Shown in pieces: positions 6,371 through 12,876 of a stretch of DNA of 18,365 bases; the stretch's first letter is position 1; the number at the start of each line of letters is the position of its first letter. Origin of the DNA: RGIG6165 sp045538835 (GTDB taxonomy: Bacteria > Bacillota > Clostridia > Oscillospirales > Feifaniaceae). A model generated the notes under the pieces. It had not been told where the DNA came from, did no database searches, and saw only the letters and a list, made by a program, of their open reading frames with translations. The stretch covers positions 1 to 18,365 of the forward strand of contig JAZQEF010000007.1 of NCBI GenBank assembly GCA_045538835.1, in the 5' to 3' direction. The translations under genes were made by a program, and so were the position numbers.

Positions 6371-6598
6371 TTAATATTCTGCACCGAAATCCTTTTCACT
6401 GATACCATCAATCTTCATACGTGCTAACACCAATTCATTTCTTTGCCGTGTGCCTCGTTGTTCCATTTCTTTCAACGCAATAGATAGATGGTGATTGACT
6501 GCTTCTGTAATTTGGTCGATAGTCATTTGACCATAGAATTTCTCTAACTTGTTTATGTTGTCTGCGTTTATAACAATAATTGAATCATATATTGTCAT
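6371..6598 (-). CDS. Hypothetical small protein, 75 residues
   Basis: The start at 6598 (MTIYDSIIVINADNI) is chosen because it lies 4 nt beyond the stop of the preceding gene, with AAGGTGG upstream; a longer frame to 6652 would overlap that gene. The 75-residue product has a beta-like start followed by a helix with LEKFYGQMTIDQITEAVNHH, then a basic tail with RQRNELVLARMKIDG. I do not recognise a family. It is the last gene of the four-gene leftward operon headed by the HU-like genes. Its size and company fit a phage or element accessory protein. Confidence 0.6.
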   Translation of the reverse strand: MTIYDSIIVINADNINKLEKFYGQMTIDQITEAVNHHLSIALKEMEQRGTRQRNELVLARMKIDGISEKDFGAEY

Positions 6599-6602
6599 AG
6601 CT

Positions 6603-6857
6603 TTAATCCACCTTATCTTTTTTCTTAGTTTTTCGTTTGGTCTTGTTCTCATTTTCTTCCGTAACGGAAGCGGAAATATGCCTACAGTTTATGCCGATAG
6701 AGTTCAATATCTCTATGCCGTCCATACCGTCATATCTGCCGTCCTTGTATTCGTTGATAATGCCGATAAGCACCATATAGAGTAAACTCCTTTTCTCCGG
6801 CTCTGTAATGTCTGCTAATGCTCTTGTAAATGAATTAATCCATTTAGTATCGTTCAT
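6603..6857 (-). CDS. Hypothetical small protein, 84 residues
   Basis: An 84-residue protein starting MNDTKWINSFTRALADITEP, with a hydrophobic helix around residues 24-36 (SLLYMVLIGIINEY), a middle segment with YDGMDGIEILNSIGINC, and a very basic C-terminal tail (KTKRKTKKKDK) that could contact nucleic acid. The start codon overlaps the stop of the second HU-like gene by 4 nt (ATGA), so translation is coupled. No known family is recognised. Confidence 0.6.
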   Translation of the reverse strand: MNDTKWINSFTRALADITEPEKRSLLYMVLIGIINEYKDGRYDGMDGIEILNSIGINCRHISASVTEENENKTKRKTKKKDKVD

Positions 6858-7237
6858 TCAGAACTTCCTTTCTCTGTACAATGTCGTAAAGCATCTTTCA
6901 TTTTTTCTCCCGGCACAATGGCTACTTTGTAATGTGGCGGTACAATTTTGTTGATATTCATATTATTAAACCCTGTAGCATTTAGTTTCTTTTCTTTCAT
7001 GTAACGAGGCTCAATAGTAAAATAGTCCTTTATAAAAACCGTGTCTCCGTTTTCAATAACATTAACAATTGCATCAAAACAGGCAGACAGTACGGGTTTG
7101 ATTACATCTTCTTTCGCATAATTAAGATGATATTTACTTATCCACGATTTGCGATTTCCACCTCTGACAAATCTTTTATCTGCAAGAATTTCAGATACTT
7201 TATCTATTAAATCTGCTTTGTTTAATCTTTCATTCAT
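6854..7237 (-). CDS. HU/IHF-like DNA-binding protein (second copy)
   Basis: A 127-residue protein with the pattern of the bacterial HU/IHF family: an N-terminal helical dimer part (ADLIDKVSEIL, then VIKPVLSACFDAIVNVIENG), the turn GDTVFIKDYFTIEPR at about 69-83, and the C-terminal IVPPHYKVAIVPGEKMKDAL (about 93-112), which matches the usual ending near PxxKVxxxPGxxLK. It is longer than the usual 90 residues because of an insert at about 24-38 (RFVRGGNRKSWISKYHL). Such proteins bend DNA in replication, recombination and phage packaging. The gene overlaps both neighbours by 4 nt and follows a related HU-like gene. The two may form a heterodimer, as IHF does; this is inference. Confidence 0.8.
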   Translation of the reverse strand: MNERLNKADLIDKVSEILADKRFVRGGNRKSWISKYHLNYAKEDVIKPVLSACFDAIVNVIENGDTVFIKDYFTIEPRYMKEKKLNATGFNNMNINKIVPPHYKVAIVPGEKMKDALRHCTEKGSSE

Positions 7238-7566
7238 TTCTTATTATTCAAAATCCTTTCTGTTAGACGTTCCGCAGCCTGATTAAATCTTGAGCCTGAT
7301 TTAATATTTACCTTGTAATGCGGCGGTACTTTTATTTCTGTATTAGCTTGAACATTTCTCGCTTTTCTTTCGGCTCTGTATTGTGGCTCGATAGTCATAT
7401 ATCCATTAATGTGTATTGAATTGCCTTTGGAAATAGCAATCTCTACTACATCAAAAAAGGCGGTTAAAATATCATTAACCGTCTCTTGCGTGTATTTCTT
7501 ATTCTTGTTTTTGGTATGGTCAATAATCATTTTGACTACACCCGGCTTAATAATTCTCTCGTTCAT
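7234..7566 (-). CDS. HU/IHF-like DNA-binding protein (first copy)
   Basis: A 110-residue HU-like protein. It has helices with VNDILTAFFDVVEIAISKG (about 30-48), then SIHINGYMTIEPQYRAERKA (about 50-69) and VPPHYKVNIKSGSRFNQAAE (about 80-99), which correspond to the beta saddle and C-terminal helix of HU. It heads the leftward four-gene operon and overlaps the next gene by 4 nt. The start is slightly odd: AAAGGAG lies 15 nt upstream of the ATG, longer than usual, while an in-frame ATT three codons earlier is at ideal distance. I keep the ATG. It shares the PPHYKV motif with the second copy, which points to an old duplication. Confidence 0.8.
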   Translation of the reverse strand: MNERIIKPGVVKMIIDHTKNKNKKYTQETVNDILTAFFDVVEIAISKGNSIHINGYMTIEPQYRAERKARNVQANTEIKVPPHYKVNIKSGSRFNQAAERLTERILNNKK

Positions 7567-7909
7567 TGTTTTAATTATTTTCTCCTTTCAAATAATCAAT
7601 AAAACTCTCATTTTAAATGGTATAGCAGCGGTTTTAGTATTATCCTTAAATGCTAAAATAAGCTCACTATCAGCCGTAAGTTAAAGACCAATAGTAAGCT
7701 TATCTTAATATTCAAAGATAGTATTAACTTGTTTTGCACTATGACTTCCTTTGTATTTTATTCTCTGTAAAACCTCTGTAAATTAAATTAGTTTGTGTCC
7801 GCAATAGCTTGTTTTAATAGGCTTTCAAAAACTGTGTTTATATATTTCCGAGACAGACAAAAAGTATTTTCATATTTTCAACTCCTTCTACATAATAATT
7901 ATAAACATA
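7567..7909. other. Intergenic region between accessory DNA and chromosome-like genes
   Basis: About 340 AT-rich bp between divergent units. No clear promoter for the HU-like operon could be found. On the minus strand near 7600-7690 a short frame reads LTADSELILAFKDNTKTAAI without a start codon, which may be the decayed end of a gene. No tRNA, att-like direct repeat or terminator was identified. Confidence 0.4.
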
Positions 7910-7938
7910 TTGACATTCTTTTTCAAATATGCTATTAT
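7910..7938 (+). promoter_or_regulatory. Promoter of the riboswitch-symporter transcript
   Basis: TTGACA (7910-7915), 17-nt spacer, TATTAT (7933-7938). Transcription should begin near 7945, giving a leader of about 235 nt that holds the glycine riboswitch and terminator. Confidence 0.8.
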
Positions 7939-7963
7939 TTCTACAATATTTTCCTTTGATGTG

Positions 7964-8092
7964 TTCGGGATTATAAGCAACTGCTTAGGAAACCGGATGC
8001 GGAGGGGGCTCTGGAGAAGCTCATTAAATTGAGTGCCGAAGGTGCAAGGCAGCAATGCCGAATCTCTCAGGCAAAAAGACGGGGCAGGAATA
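7964..8092 (+). promoter_or_regulatory. Singlet glycine riboswitch with an upstream partial (ghost) aptamer
   Basis: The aptamer, at about 7993-8090, shows the conserved blocks of glycine riboswitches: GCGGAGGGGGCTCTGGAGA at the 5' side, GAGTGCCGAAGGTGC in the middle, and GAATCTCTCAGGCAAAAAGA at the 3' side. Only one full aptamer is present. Upstream, TTCGG (7964-7968) can pair with CCGGA (7993-7997), enclosing a small hairpin AAGC-AACT-GCTT (7975-7986). This resembles the reduced second aptamer that accompanies singlet glycine riboswitches, the type usually found before transporters. It precedes an AGCS sodium:alanine/glycine symporter, so it most likely senses glycine and controls uptake through the terminator at 8134-8165. 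Whether glycine turns the gene on or off cannot be decided by eye. Confidence 0.9.
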
Positions 8093-8116
8093 AAAACCCC
8101 TGTTTTACAGGGTTTT
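8093..8116 (+). other. Hairpin in the riboswitch expression platform
   Basis: AAAACCCCTGT and ACAGGGTTTT form a 10-bp stem with one bulged C and a small loop. It is extended by GCAG (8084-8087) pairing with CTGC (8117-8120), which would draw in the 3' edge of the aptamer. It could be the switching element between the aptamer and the terminator. The trailing sequence is only moderately T-rich. Confidence 0.5.
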
Positions 8117-8133
8117 CTGCTTAATTTCTTCAG

Positions 8134-8165
8134 AGTTGCCTAAAAAGGGCAACTTTTTATTTTTT
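8134..8165 (+). terminator. Riboswitch-controlled intrinsic terminator
   Basis: AGTTGCC (8134-8140) and GGCAACT (8148-8154) form a 7-bp stem followed by TTTTATTTTTT. It ends only 2-3 nt before the ribosome binding site of the symporter gene, so it must be bypassed for expression. Confidence 0.85.
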
Positions 8166-8180
8166 ACGGAGGGTAAAATC

Positions 8181-9599
8181 ATGGAACAATTCCAGGCAGC
8201 TGCACTTAATATTGTGGCAAAAATCAATGCTTACTTATCAGATTACATTCTGATAGCACTTCTAGTAGGCGTAGGTCTTTACTTTACGATTCGCACAGGC
8301 TTCGTACAGGTAAGATATTTCGGTCAGGGTATGAAAAAGGTTTTTGGTAACCTTTCACTAAAGGGCGGAAAGAACAAGAGCGGTCTTACATCATTCCAGG
8401 CACTTGCAACCGCTATTGCGGCACAGGTTGGTACAGGCAACATCGTAGGTGCCTGCGGTGCTATTCTCATCGGCGGTCCCGGTGCTATTTTCTGGATGTG
8501 GATTATCGCATTCTTCGGTATGGCAACAATCTATGCAGAAGCAACACTCGCGCAGAAGACACGTATTGTTAATGAAGACGGCTCAGTAGCCGGCGGTCCT
8601 GTTTACTACATAAGAACTGCTTTTAAAGGCAAATTCGGCAAGTTCCTTGCAGGCTTCTTTGCAGTGGCTATCACACTTGCGCTAGGGTTCATGGGCTCAA
8701 TGGTTCAGTCAAACTCTATTGCAAGTTCAATGAATACCGCTTTTAATATTCCCACTTGGGTTATAGGCGCTATCGTTGCAGTTCTCTGCATATTCATTTT
8801 CCTTGGCGGTATCCAGCGTATTGCTTCAGTAACCGAAAAGCTTGTTCCCGTTATGGCAGTTTTCTATCTCGTAGGCGGTCTTGTAATTCTTGGTATGCGT
8901 TTCCGCTACATTCCCGAAACATTCGGTCTTATCTTCAAGTATGCATTTACTCCCAACGCGCTCATCGGTGGTGGTATCGGTTACGCTCTTAAAACTGCTA
9001 TCAGTCAGGGTGCAAAGCGCGGTCTCTTCTCAAACGAAGCAGGTATGGGTTCAACACCCCACGCTCACGCTATGGCAAATGTTGAAAAACCGCACGACCA
9101 GGGTGTCGTTGCTATGATAGGTGTGTTTATAGACACATTCGTTGTTCTTACAATGACAGCTCTCGTTGTTATTTCAACACTTTACACAGGCGACGGTATC
9201 TTTGCAAATGTATCTGGCAACTTCGCAGAAGTTCTTGAATTAAGCGGAATTGATAAGACAAATATGATGCAGACAGCATTTACAACCGCTCTGCCTTCAT
9301 CATTCGGCAACTTTGGTAATATATTTGTTGCAATCTGTCTTCTCTTCTTTGCTTTCTCAACAATTATCAGCTGGAACTTCTTCGGAAGAATCAATGCTGA
9401 ATATCTCTTTGGCAAGAAGTTCTCCAAAGTATATACGGTTATTGCAATCGTATTCATCTTCTTAGGTTCAATTCTTTCAAACGATCTCGTATGGGAACTT
9501 ACGGATATGTTCAACAACATCATGGTAATACCCAACGTAATTGCCCTCTTTGCTTTAGGCGGAATGGTTGTTGCGTGTCTCCCAAAGAAGAATAAGTAA
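8181..9599 (+). CDS. Sodium:alanine/glycine symporter, AGCS family
   Basis: The start at 8181 (MEQFQAAAL) has GGAGGG 7 nt upstream. A longer frame from 8136 would begin inside the terminator and is rejected. The product is 472 residues, normal for the family. About ten or eleven membrane segments are visible. The family signature occurs early: SGLTSFQALATAIAAQVGTG and GGPGAIFWMWI (about residues 72-110), and GLFSNEAGMGSTPHAHA lies around 290-306. It imports alanine or glycine with sodium across the cytoplasmic membrane. The glycine riboswitch upstream makes glycine a likely substrate. It is monocistronic, with its own promoter and terminator. The common symbols agcS and alsT are used loosely for this family, so I give none. 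Confidence 0.95.
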   Translation: MEQFQAAALNIVAKINAYLSDYILIALLVGVGLYFTIRTGFVQVRYFGQGMKKVFGNLSLKGGKNKSGLTSFQALATAIAAQVGTGNIVGACGAILIGGPGAIFWMWIIAFFGMATIYAEATLAQKTRIVNEDGSVAGGPVYYIRTAFKGKFGKFLAGFFAVAITLALGFMGSMVQSNSIASSMNTAFNIPTWVIGAIVAVLCIFIFLGGIQRIASVTEKLVPVMAVFYLVGGLVILGMRFRYIPETFGLIFKYAFTPNALIGGGIGYALKTAISQGAKRGLFSNEAGMGSTPHAHAMANVEKPHDQGVVAMIGVFIDTFVVLTMTALVVISTLYTGDGIFANVSGNFAEVLELSGIDKTNMMQTAFTTALPSSFGNFGNIFVAICLLFFAFSTIISWNFFGRINAEYLFGKKFSKVYTVIAIVFIFLGSILSNDLVWELTDMFNNIMVIPNVIALFALGGMVVACLPKKNK

Positions 9600-9604
9600 A
9601 TTTA

Positions 9605-9638
9605 TAAAAGACCGCTTTCTGCGGTCTTTTATTTTTGC
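9605..9638 (+). terminator. Intrinsic terminator of the symporter gene
   Basis: AAAAGACCGC-TTTCT-GCGGTCTTTT, a 10-bp stem followed by ATTTTT. Confidence 0.9.
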
Positions 9639-9677
9639 CTGTCTTGTTATATAATGTAAATAGAAAGGATTGATTAT

Positions 9678-10259
9678 ATGAGTAAAGTAATTACTATAAG
9701 CCGCGAATTCGGCAGCGGCGGTAAATATATCGGTGAACTTGTGGCAAAAAAACTCGGCATACCCTTCTATGATGACGAGATAGTAGAACAGGTTGCCGAA
9801 GAATCGGGTATGATGAATGACTTTGTCGAAAAATTCGGCGAATATTCTCCCTCAAAAAGTCTGTTTGCCTTCTCGTTTGTCGGCAGAAACGCCGCAGGCG
9901 AATCAATTGAGGACTATCTTTTAAAAGTACAGCACGATGTCATTTTAAAGTTGGCAAAACAGGGCTCCTGCGTCATCGTGGGCAGAAGTGCGGATTATAT
10001 ACTCAAAGGCGTTGTTGACACAATAGATGTTTTTGTCTACGGTGACAAAAAAGATAAGATAGCGCGTGTTATGCAGTATAAAAATGTCTCTGAGGAAGAA
10101 GCAAAAAAACTCATCAGAGACACTGATAAAAAACGCAGTATCAACTACAGATACTACACGGCGCAGACATGGGGTGACTATAAGAACTACACCCTTATGC
10201 TAAACAGCACGGCAATAGGCATAGAAGCTGCAGCAGACATGATAGCAAAACTTTATTAA
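9678..10259 (+). CDS. Cytidylate kinase-like family protein
   Basis: A 193-residue protein starting MSKVITISREFGSGGKYIGE, the typical opening of the cytidylate-kinase-like family, in which the nucleotide-binding loop has the form REFGSGG instead of the classical GxxGxGK of true cytidylate kinase. Further family marks are LGIPFYDDEIVEQVAEESG (about 26-44), SCVIVGRSADYIL (about 97-109), VFVYGDKKDKIARV and DKKRSINYRYYT (about 150-161). It presumably binds ATP and phosphorylates a nucleotide or related small molecule. The substrate of this subfamily is not established, and true CMP kinase (cmk) is usually longer. AGAAAGGA lies 8 nt before the ATG and a TATAAT lies at about 9651. The gene is flanked by terminators and stands alone. 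Confidence 0.85.
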   Translation: MSKVITISREFGSGGKYIGELVAKKLGIPFYDDEIVEQVAEESGMMNDFVEKFGEYSPSKSLFAFSFVGRNAAGESIEDYLLKVQHDVILKLAKQGSCVIVGRSADYILKGVVDTIDVFVYGDKKDKIARVMQYKNVSEEEAKKLIRDTDKKRSINYRYYTAQTWGDYKNYTLMLNSTAIGIEAAADMIAKLY

Positions 10260-10293
10260 AAAAATCCGACCAAGCGGTCGGATTTTTAATTTT
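10260..10293 (+). terminator. Intrinsic terminator of the kinase-like gene
   Basis: AAAATCCGACC-AAGC-GGTCGGATTTTT, an 11-bp stem with a 4-nt loop and a T-tract. Confidence 0.9.
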
Positions 10294-10303
10294 CAAAACA
10301 CTC

Positions 10304-10353
10304 TTGACATTTTGTGACTACAAATGTAGAATATAATCAGACTACAATTGTAG
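10304..10353 (+). promoter_or_regulatory. Promoter with two BlaI/MecI-type operators
   Basis: A -35 box TTGACA (10304-10309) and a -10 box TAGAAT (10327-10332) are 17 nt apart. Dyad one, CTACAAATGTAG (10318-10329), covers the spacer and the -10 box. Dyad two, CTACAATTGTAG (10342-10353), lies at the expected transcription start. Both contain the TACA-N2-TGTA core recognised by BlaI/MecI repressors, with dyad centres 24 bp apart. The layout implies that the repressor encoded next represses its own operon by blocking polymerase. Confidence 0.85.
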
Positions 10354-10375
10354 ACTAATCTACGGAGGTGTTTCT

Positions 10376-10750
10376 ATGGTACCTGGAAACATTAACATCG
10401 GCGAAGCCGAACTTGAGATAATGAAAGTTCTCTGGCAGGCGCAAGAGCCTGTCAACACGCAGTACATAAACGAGGCAGTTGAAAAGCGAGGCTGGAAGCG
10501 CACAACTATATCAACCTTTCTTGCAAGGCTTGTTCAAAAAGAGGCGGTCCTGTCCGAAAAAAGAGGAAAGTCGTATTATTACTCCCCTCTTATTTCACAG
10601 AAAGATTACAGAAAATCACAGACAAAAAATCTTATTGCAAATCTCTATAACGGTTCTGTGAAGGACTTTGCGCTCTCCCTTTTTGAAGAAGAAAAACTTT
10701 CTGACAAGGACATAAAAGAACTGCGTGCCATATTTGACAGGGAGGACTGA
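10376..10750 (+). CDS. BlaI/MecI/CopY family transcriptional repressor
   Basis: A 124-residue protein with the winged-helix pattern of the BlaI family: AELEIMKVLWQAQEPVNTQ (about 11-29), then RGWKRTTISTFLARLVQKEA (about 38-57, recognition helix TTISTFLARL), then EKRGKSYYYSPLI (wing) and a helical C-terminal dimerisation part with KDFALSLFEEEKLSDKDIKE. GGAGGTG lies 6 nt before the ATG. It binds as a dimer to TACA-N2-TGTA dyads, two of which lie in its own promoter. The next gene begins 2 nt after its stop and encodes a membrane M56 metallopeptidase, the usual partner that inactivates the repressor when a signal is sensed. The regulon is probably cell-wall stress, not necessarily beta-lactam resistance, since no beta-lactamase is seen here. 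Confidence 0.93.
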   Translation: MVPGNINIGEAELEIMKVLWQAQEPVNTQYINEAVEKRGWKRTTISTFLARLVQKEAVLSEKRGKSYYYSPLISQKDYRKSQTKNLIANLYNGSVKDFALSLFEEEKLSDKDIKELRAIFDRED

Positions 10751-10752
10751 GT

Positions 10753-12108
10753 ATGCAAAATGCATTTTTGTCCGTACTTGTCACGTCTGCAGTGGGCACA
10801 ATGCTTGCGCTTATTCTCGCTTTCCTGTGCCCGTTGACACGAAGATTGTTTTCATCCCAATGGCACTACTACGTGTGGCTTGCCGTTCTGGTGGTCATGA
10901 TTCTTCCTGTAAGGATATCTCTGCCCAAAAATACAGTAGATATCCCCGATATCGTAATCACCTATGCTGATGAAATATCCGCGACAGAAACGGCGCCATT
11001 CCATGATACTGCGCCGACAGCAGAGTATAAGTCATCATATCTCCCCTCCGTCTGGCTTATCGTAGTTTTTCTTATGTTTGCATCAAAACTTATTAATTAC
11101 TTTATTTTTCTCGGCAAGATACGCCGAAACTCACAGGGAGTTCTCTGTCCCGAACTTTTATCATTTACGGGCAGGAATATCCGTGTACGCAAAAGCAGTA
11201 AGATATGCTCACCGCTTATGATAGGCATTTTTATGCCCACTCTGTTAATGCCTGATACGGAAATGACAGCGGAACAGATGCACAATGTTCTCTCTCACGA
11301 GATAACACATTTCAAAAGAGGTGACATTCTATATAAGTGGTTTGTCTGCATCGTAAAATGTATTCACTGGTTCAATCCAGCCGTATATTTTATAAGCAGA
11401 CAGATAAATATCGACTGCGAAGTTTCCTGCGATTTGAAAGTAACTGAAAATATGAGCAAAGAGGAAAAACTCGGCTACATTAACACTATTCTGTCACTTC
11501 TCAGTGTCGGAAATTCAAAGTGCAATTTTCTGACAACTGGAATGACAGGAAACAAAAACTCTCTTAAAAGGAGGTTTATAATGATAAAAAACAACACTAA
11601 ATCAACAAAAATAAAAGTTATAATTTCTGCCGTACTGGCGGCAGTTATAATTATCACAACAGTATTTGCAAGCGGCGTGCTCGCCGGCAACGTTATTGAC
11701 GAGCCGACCTCACAGACATTTGTCTGGCCCTGCCCCGACAGCCTTAACGTTTCAAGAAAATTTGACAAAGATTTTCACCCTGCAATCGACATACCCGCAA
11801 CAGGAGGCAGTGATGTCCTTGCCGTATACGGCGGCACAGTAATCTCAGCAGGTTTTGACACAGAACAGGGCAATTTCATTGTTACAGATGACGGCACAGC
11901 AACCGTATTATACGCCCATCTCTCCTCTATCGATGTAGAAGAAGGCGATACCGTTTCTTCAGGAGATGTTATCGGCAAGGTTGGCAAAACAGGCATGGCT
12001 ACAGGTGATCATCTCCATCTTGAATTGACGGAGTACGGAAAGGCGGTAGACCCCCTTGAATACGCCCTCGACGTAAACATCACAGAACCGCCAAAAAGGC
12101 CTTTCTAA
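10753..12108 (+). CDS. M56 (BlaR1-type) membrane peptidase fused to an M23 peptidase domain
   Basis: A 451-residue protein. The N-terminal part is a BlaR1/MecR1-type M56 peptidase with membrane segments at about 5-27, 38-57 and 98-118, the zinc motif HEITH at 182-186, and INIDCEVSCDLKV with E223 as the likely third ligand. After a further membrane segment (about 287-312) comes an M23 (LytM-type) domain at about 320-440, with HPAIDIP (H342, D346), YAHLSS, and GDHLHLE (H420, H422), so the zinc ligands appear complete. Classical BlaR1 carries a penicillin-binding sensor at this place. Here a peptidoglycan-endopeptidase-like domain takes it, probably outside the membrane, so it may sense or cut the wall directly. 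GGGAGG lies just upstream, overlapping the end of the repressor gene. Fusions of M56 and M23 are known in Firmicutes; the signal sensed is not. Confidence 0.92.
   Translation: MQNAFLSVLVTSAVGTMLALILAFLCPLTRRLFSSQWHYYVWLAVLVVMILPVRISLPKNTVDIPDIVITYADEISATETAPFHDTAPTAEYKSSYLPSVWLIVVFLMFASKLINYFIFLGKIRRNSQGVLCPELLSFTGRNIRVRKSSKICSPLMIGIFMPTLLMPDTEMTAEQMHNVLSHEITHFKRGDILYKWFVCIVKCIHWFNPAVYFISRQINIDCEVSCDLKVTENMSKEEKLGYINTILSLLSVGNSKCNFLTTGMTGNKNSLKRRFIMIKNNTKSTKIKVIISAVLAAVIIITTVFASGVLAGNVIDEPTSQTFVWPCPDSLNVSRKFDKDFHPAIDIPATGGSDVLAVYGGTVISAGFDTEQGNFIVTDDGTATVLYAHLSSIDVEEGDTVSSGDVIGKVGKTGMATGDHLHLELTEYGKAVDPLEYALDVNITEPPKRPF
11566..11583 (+). promoter_or_regulatory. Possible internal ribosome binding site within the M56-M23 gene
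   Basis: AAAAGGAGG (11566-11574), 6 nt, then an in-frame ATG at 11581 (codon 277). Initiation here would give a 175-residue protein starting MIKNNTKSTKIKVIISAVLA: one membrane anchor plus the M23 domain. The same bases encode the K-R-R-x-I-M-I stretch usual at the end of M56 domains, so the match may be a coding coincidence. Confidence 0.35.
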
Positions 12109-12111
12109 ACC

Positions 12112-12142
12112 ACAAAAAAGTCCGACACAGTCGGACTTTTTT
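12112..12142. terminator. Bidirectional intrinsic terminator between convergent genes
   Basis: AAAAAGTCCGA-CACAG-TCGGACTTTTTT, an 11-bp stem with A- and T-tracts on either side. It can serve the M56-M23 gene (+) and the XRE regulator gene (-), whose stop codon it overlaps. Confidence 0.85.
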
Positions 12143-12782
12143 ATTCTGTTATAGGTGTCCATGAGACATGATTTTCGCTTATGTTTAATCCTTGCGCTAT
12201 GGGCAGAGCACGGCTTTCTTCGCCGTCACTTATAACGACCACAACGCTTGTATAACTTCCTTTTAAATCTGCTCTTCCGTTGCAAGTACCCTCGTTGCAT
12301 GTCACCTCGTATGCCGTTTCGTTACCCTCATAGTCGCAAAACACTATCTTGTAGGTCAGATCATCTCTTATCACACTCGGTACAAAGTGATAGAAAAACC
12401 ATTTTCTACCACTCGAAAAATTGACTCCAGCAATCTCTATGGTATCAGGCAGTCCCATTTTCTCCGGTACAACTTCTTTATGTCCTCCGAAAAATGTGCC
12501 GATATATAAAGATATCACTGCAACTGTCACTATCAGAATTGCAAAAATTATATTTTTATTATTTTTTTCTGCTTTTTCAACATCATCTGTGCGACAGCAT
12601 AGATAATCCATACTGACATCAAGCACATCTGCAAGTGCGACAAGTTTTTGATAATCAGGCTGAGCATCACCCGTCTCCCACTTGCTGACAGCCTGTCTTG
12701 ATACACCCAATTTATCTGCAAGACTCTCCTGACTGAGTCCTCTTATTTTTCTTGTGTTAGCCAACCGTTCTTTAAAATCCAT
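12141..12782 (-). CDS. XRE-family regulator with a membrane anchor and extracytoplasmic domain
   Basis: The start at 12782 (MDFKERLAN) is chosen because GAGGTGAG lies directly upstream; an ATG five codons earlier overlaps that site. The product is 213 residues. Residues 4-60 are a helix-turn-helix of the XRE/Cro type (RGLSQESLADKLGVSRQAVS, then KWETGDAQPDYQKLVALADV). A membrane segment follows at about 77-99 (IIFAILIVTVAVISLYIGTF), and the remaining 110 residues, with several cysteines, should lie outside the cell and be beta-rich. This layout suggests a one-component sensor that couples an outside signal to DNA binding. The target is unknown; a TATAAT just upstream is part of its own promoter. 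It faces the M56-M23 gene across the shared terminator. Confidence 0.88.
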   Translation of the reverse strand: MDFKERLANTRKIRGLSQESLADKLGVSRQAVSKWETGDAQPDYQKLVALADVLDVSMDYLCCRTDDVEKAEKNNKNIIFAILIVTVAVISLYIGTFFGGHKEVVPEKMGLPDTIEIAGVNFSSGRKWFFYHFVPSVIRDDLTYKIVFCDYEGNETAYEVTCNEGTCNGRADLKGSYTSVVVVISDGEESRALPIAQGLNISENHVSWTPITE

Positions 12783-12876
12783 AAACTCACCTCGCAATTA
12801 TATTATCAAAAACGCACTTTACATTCCACCAAGCCGACCTTGAATTTACGCAACTCACGGTTGCATATGTTAAACT

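Noticed and set aside
8136..8180. Upstream start for the symporter adding 15 residues
   Set aside because: It begins within the terminator hairpin; a good ribosome binding site serves the ATG at 8181.
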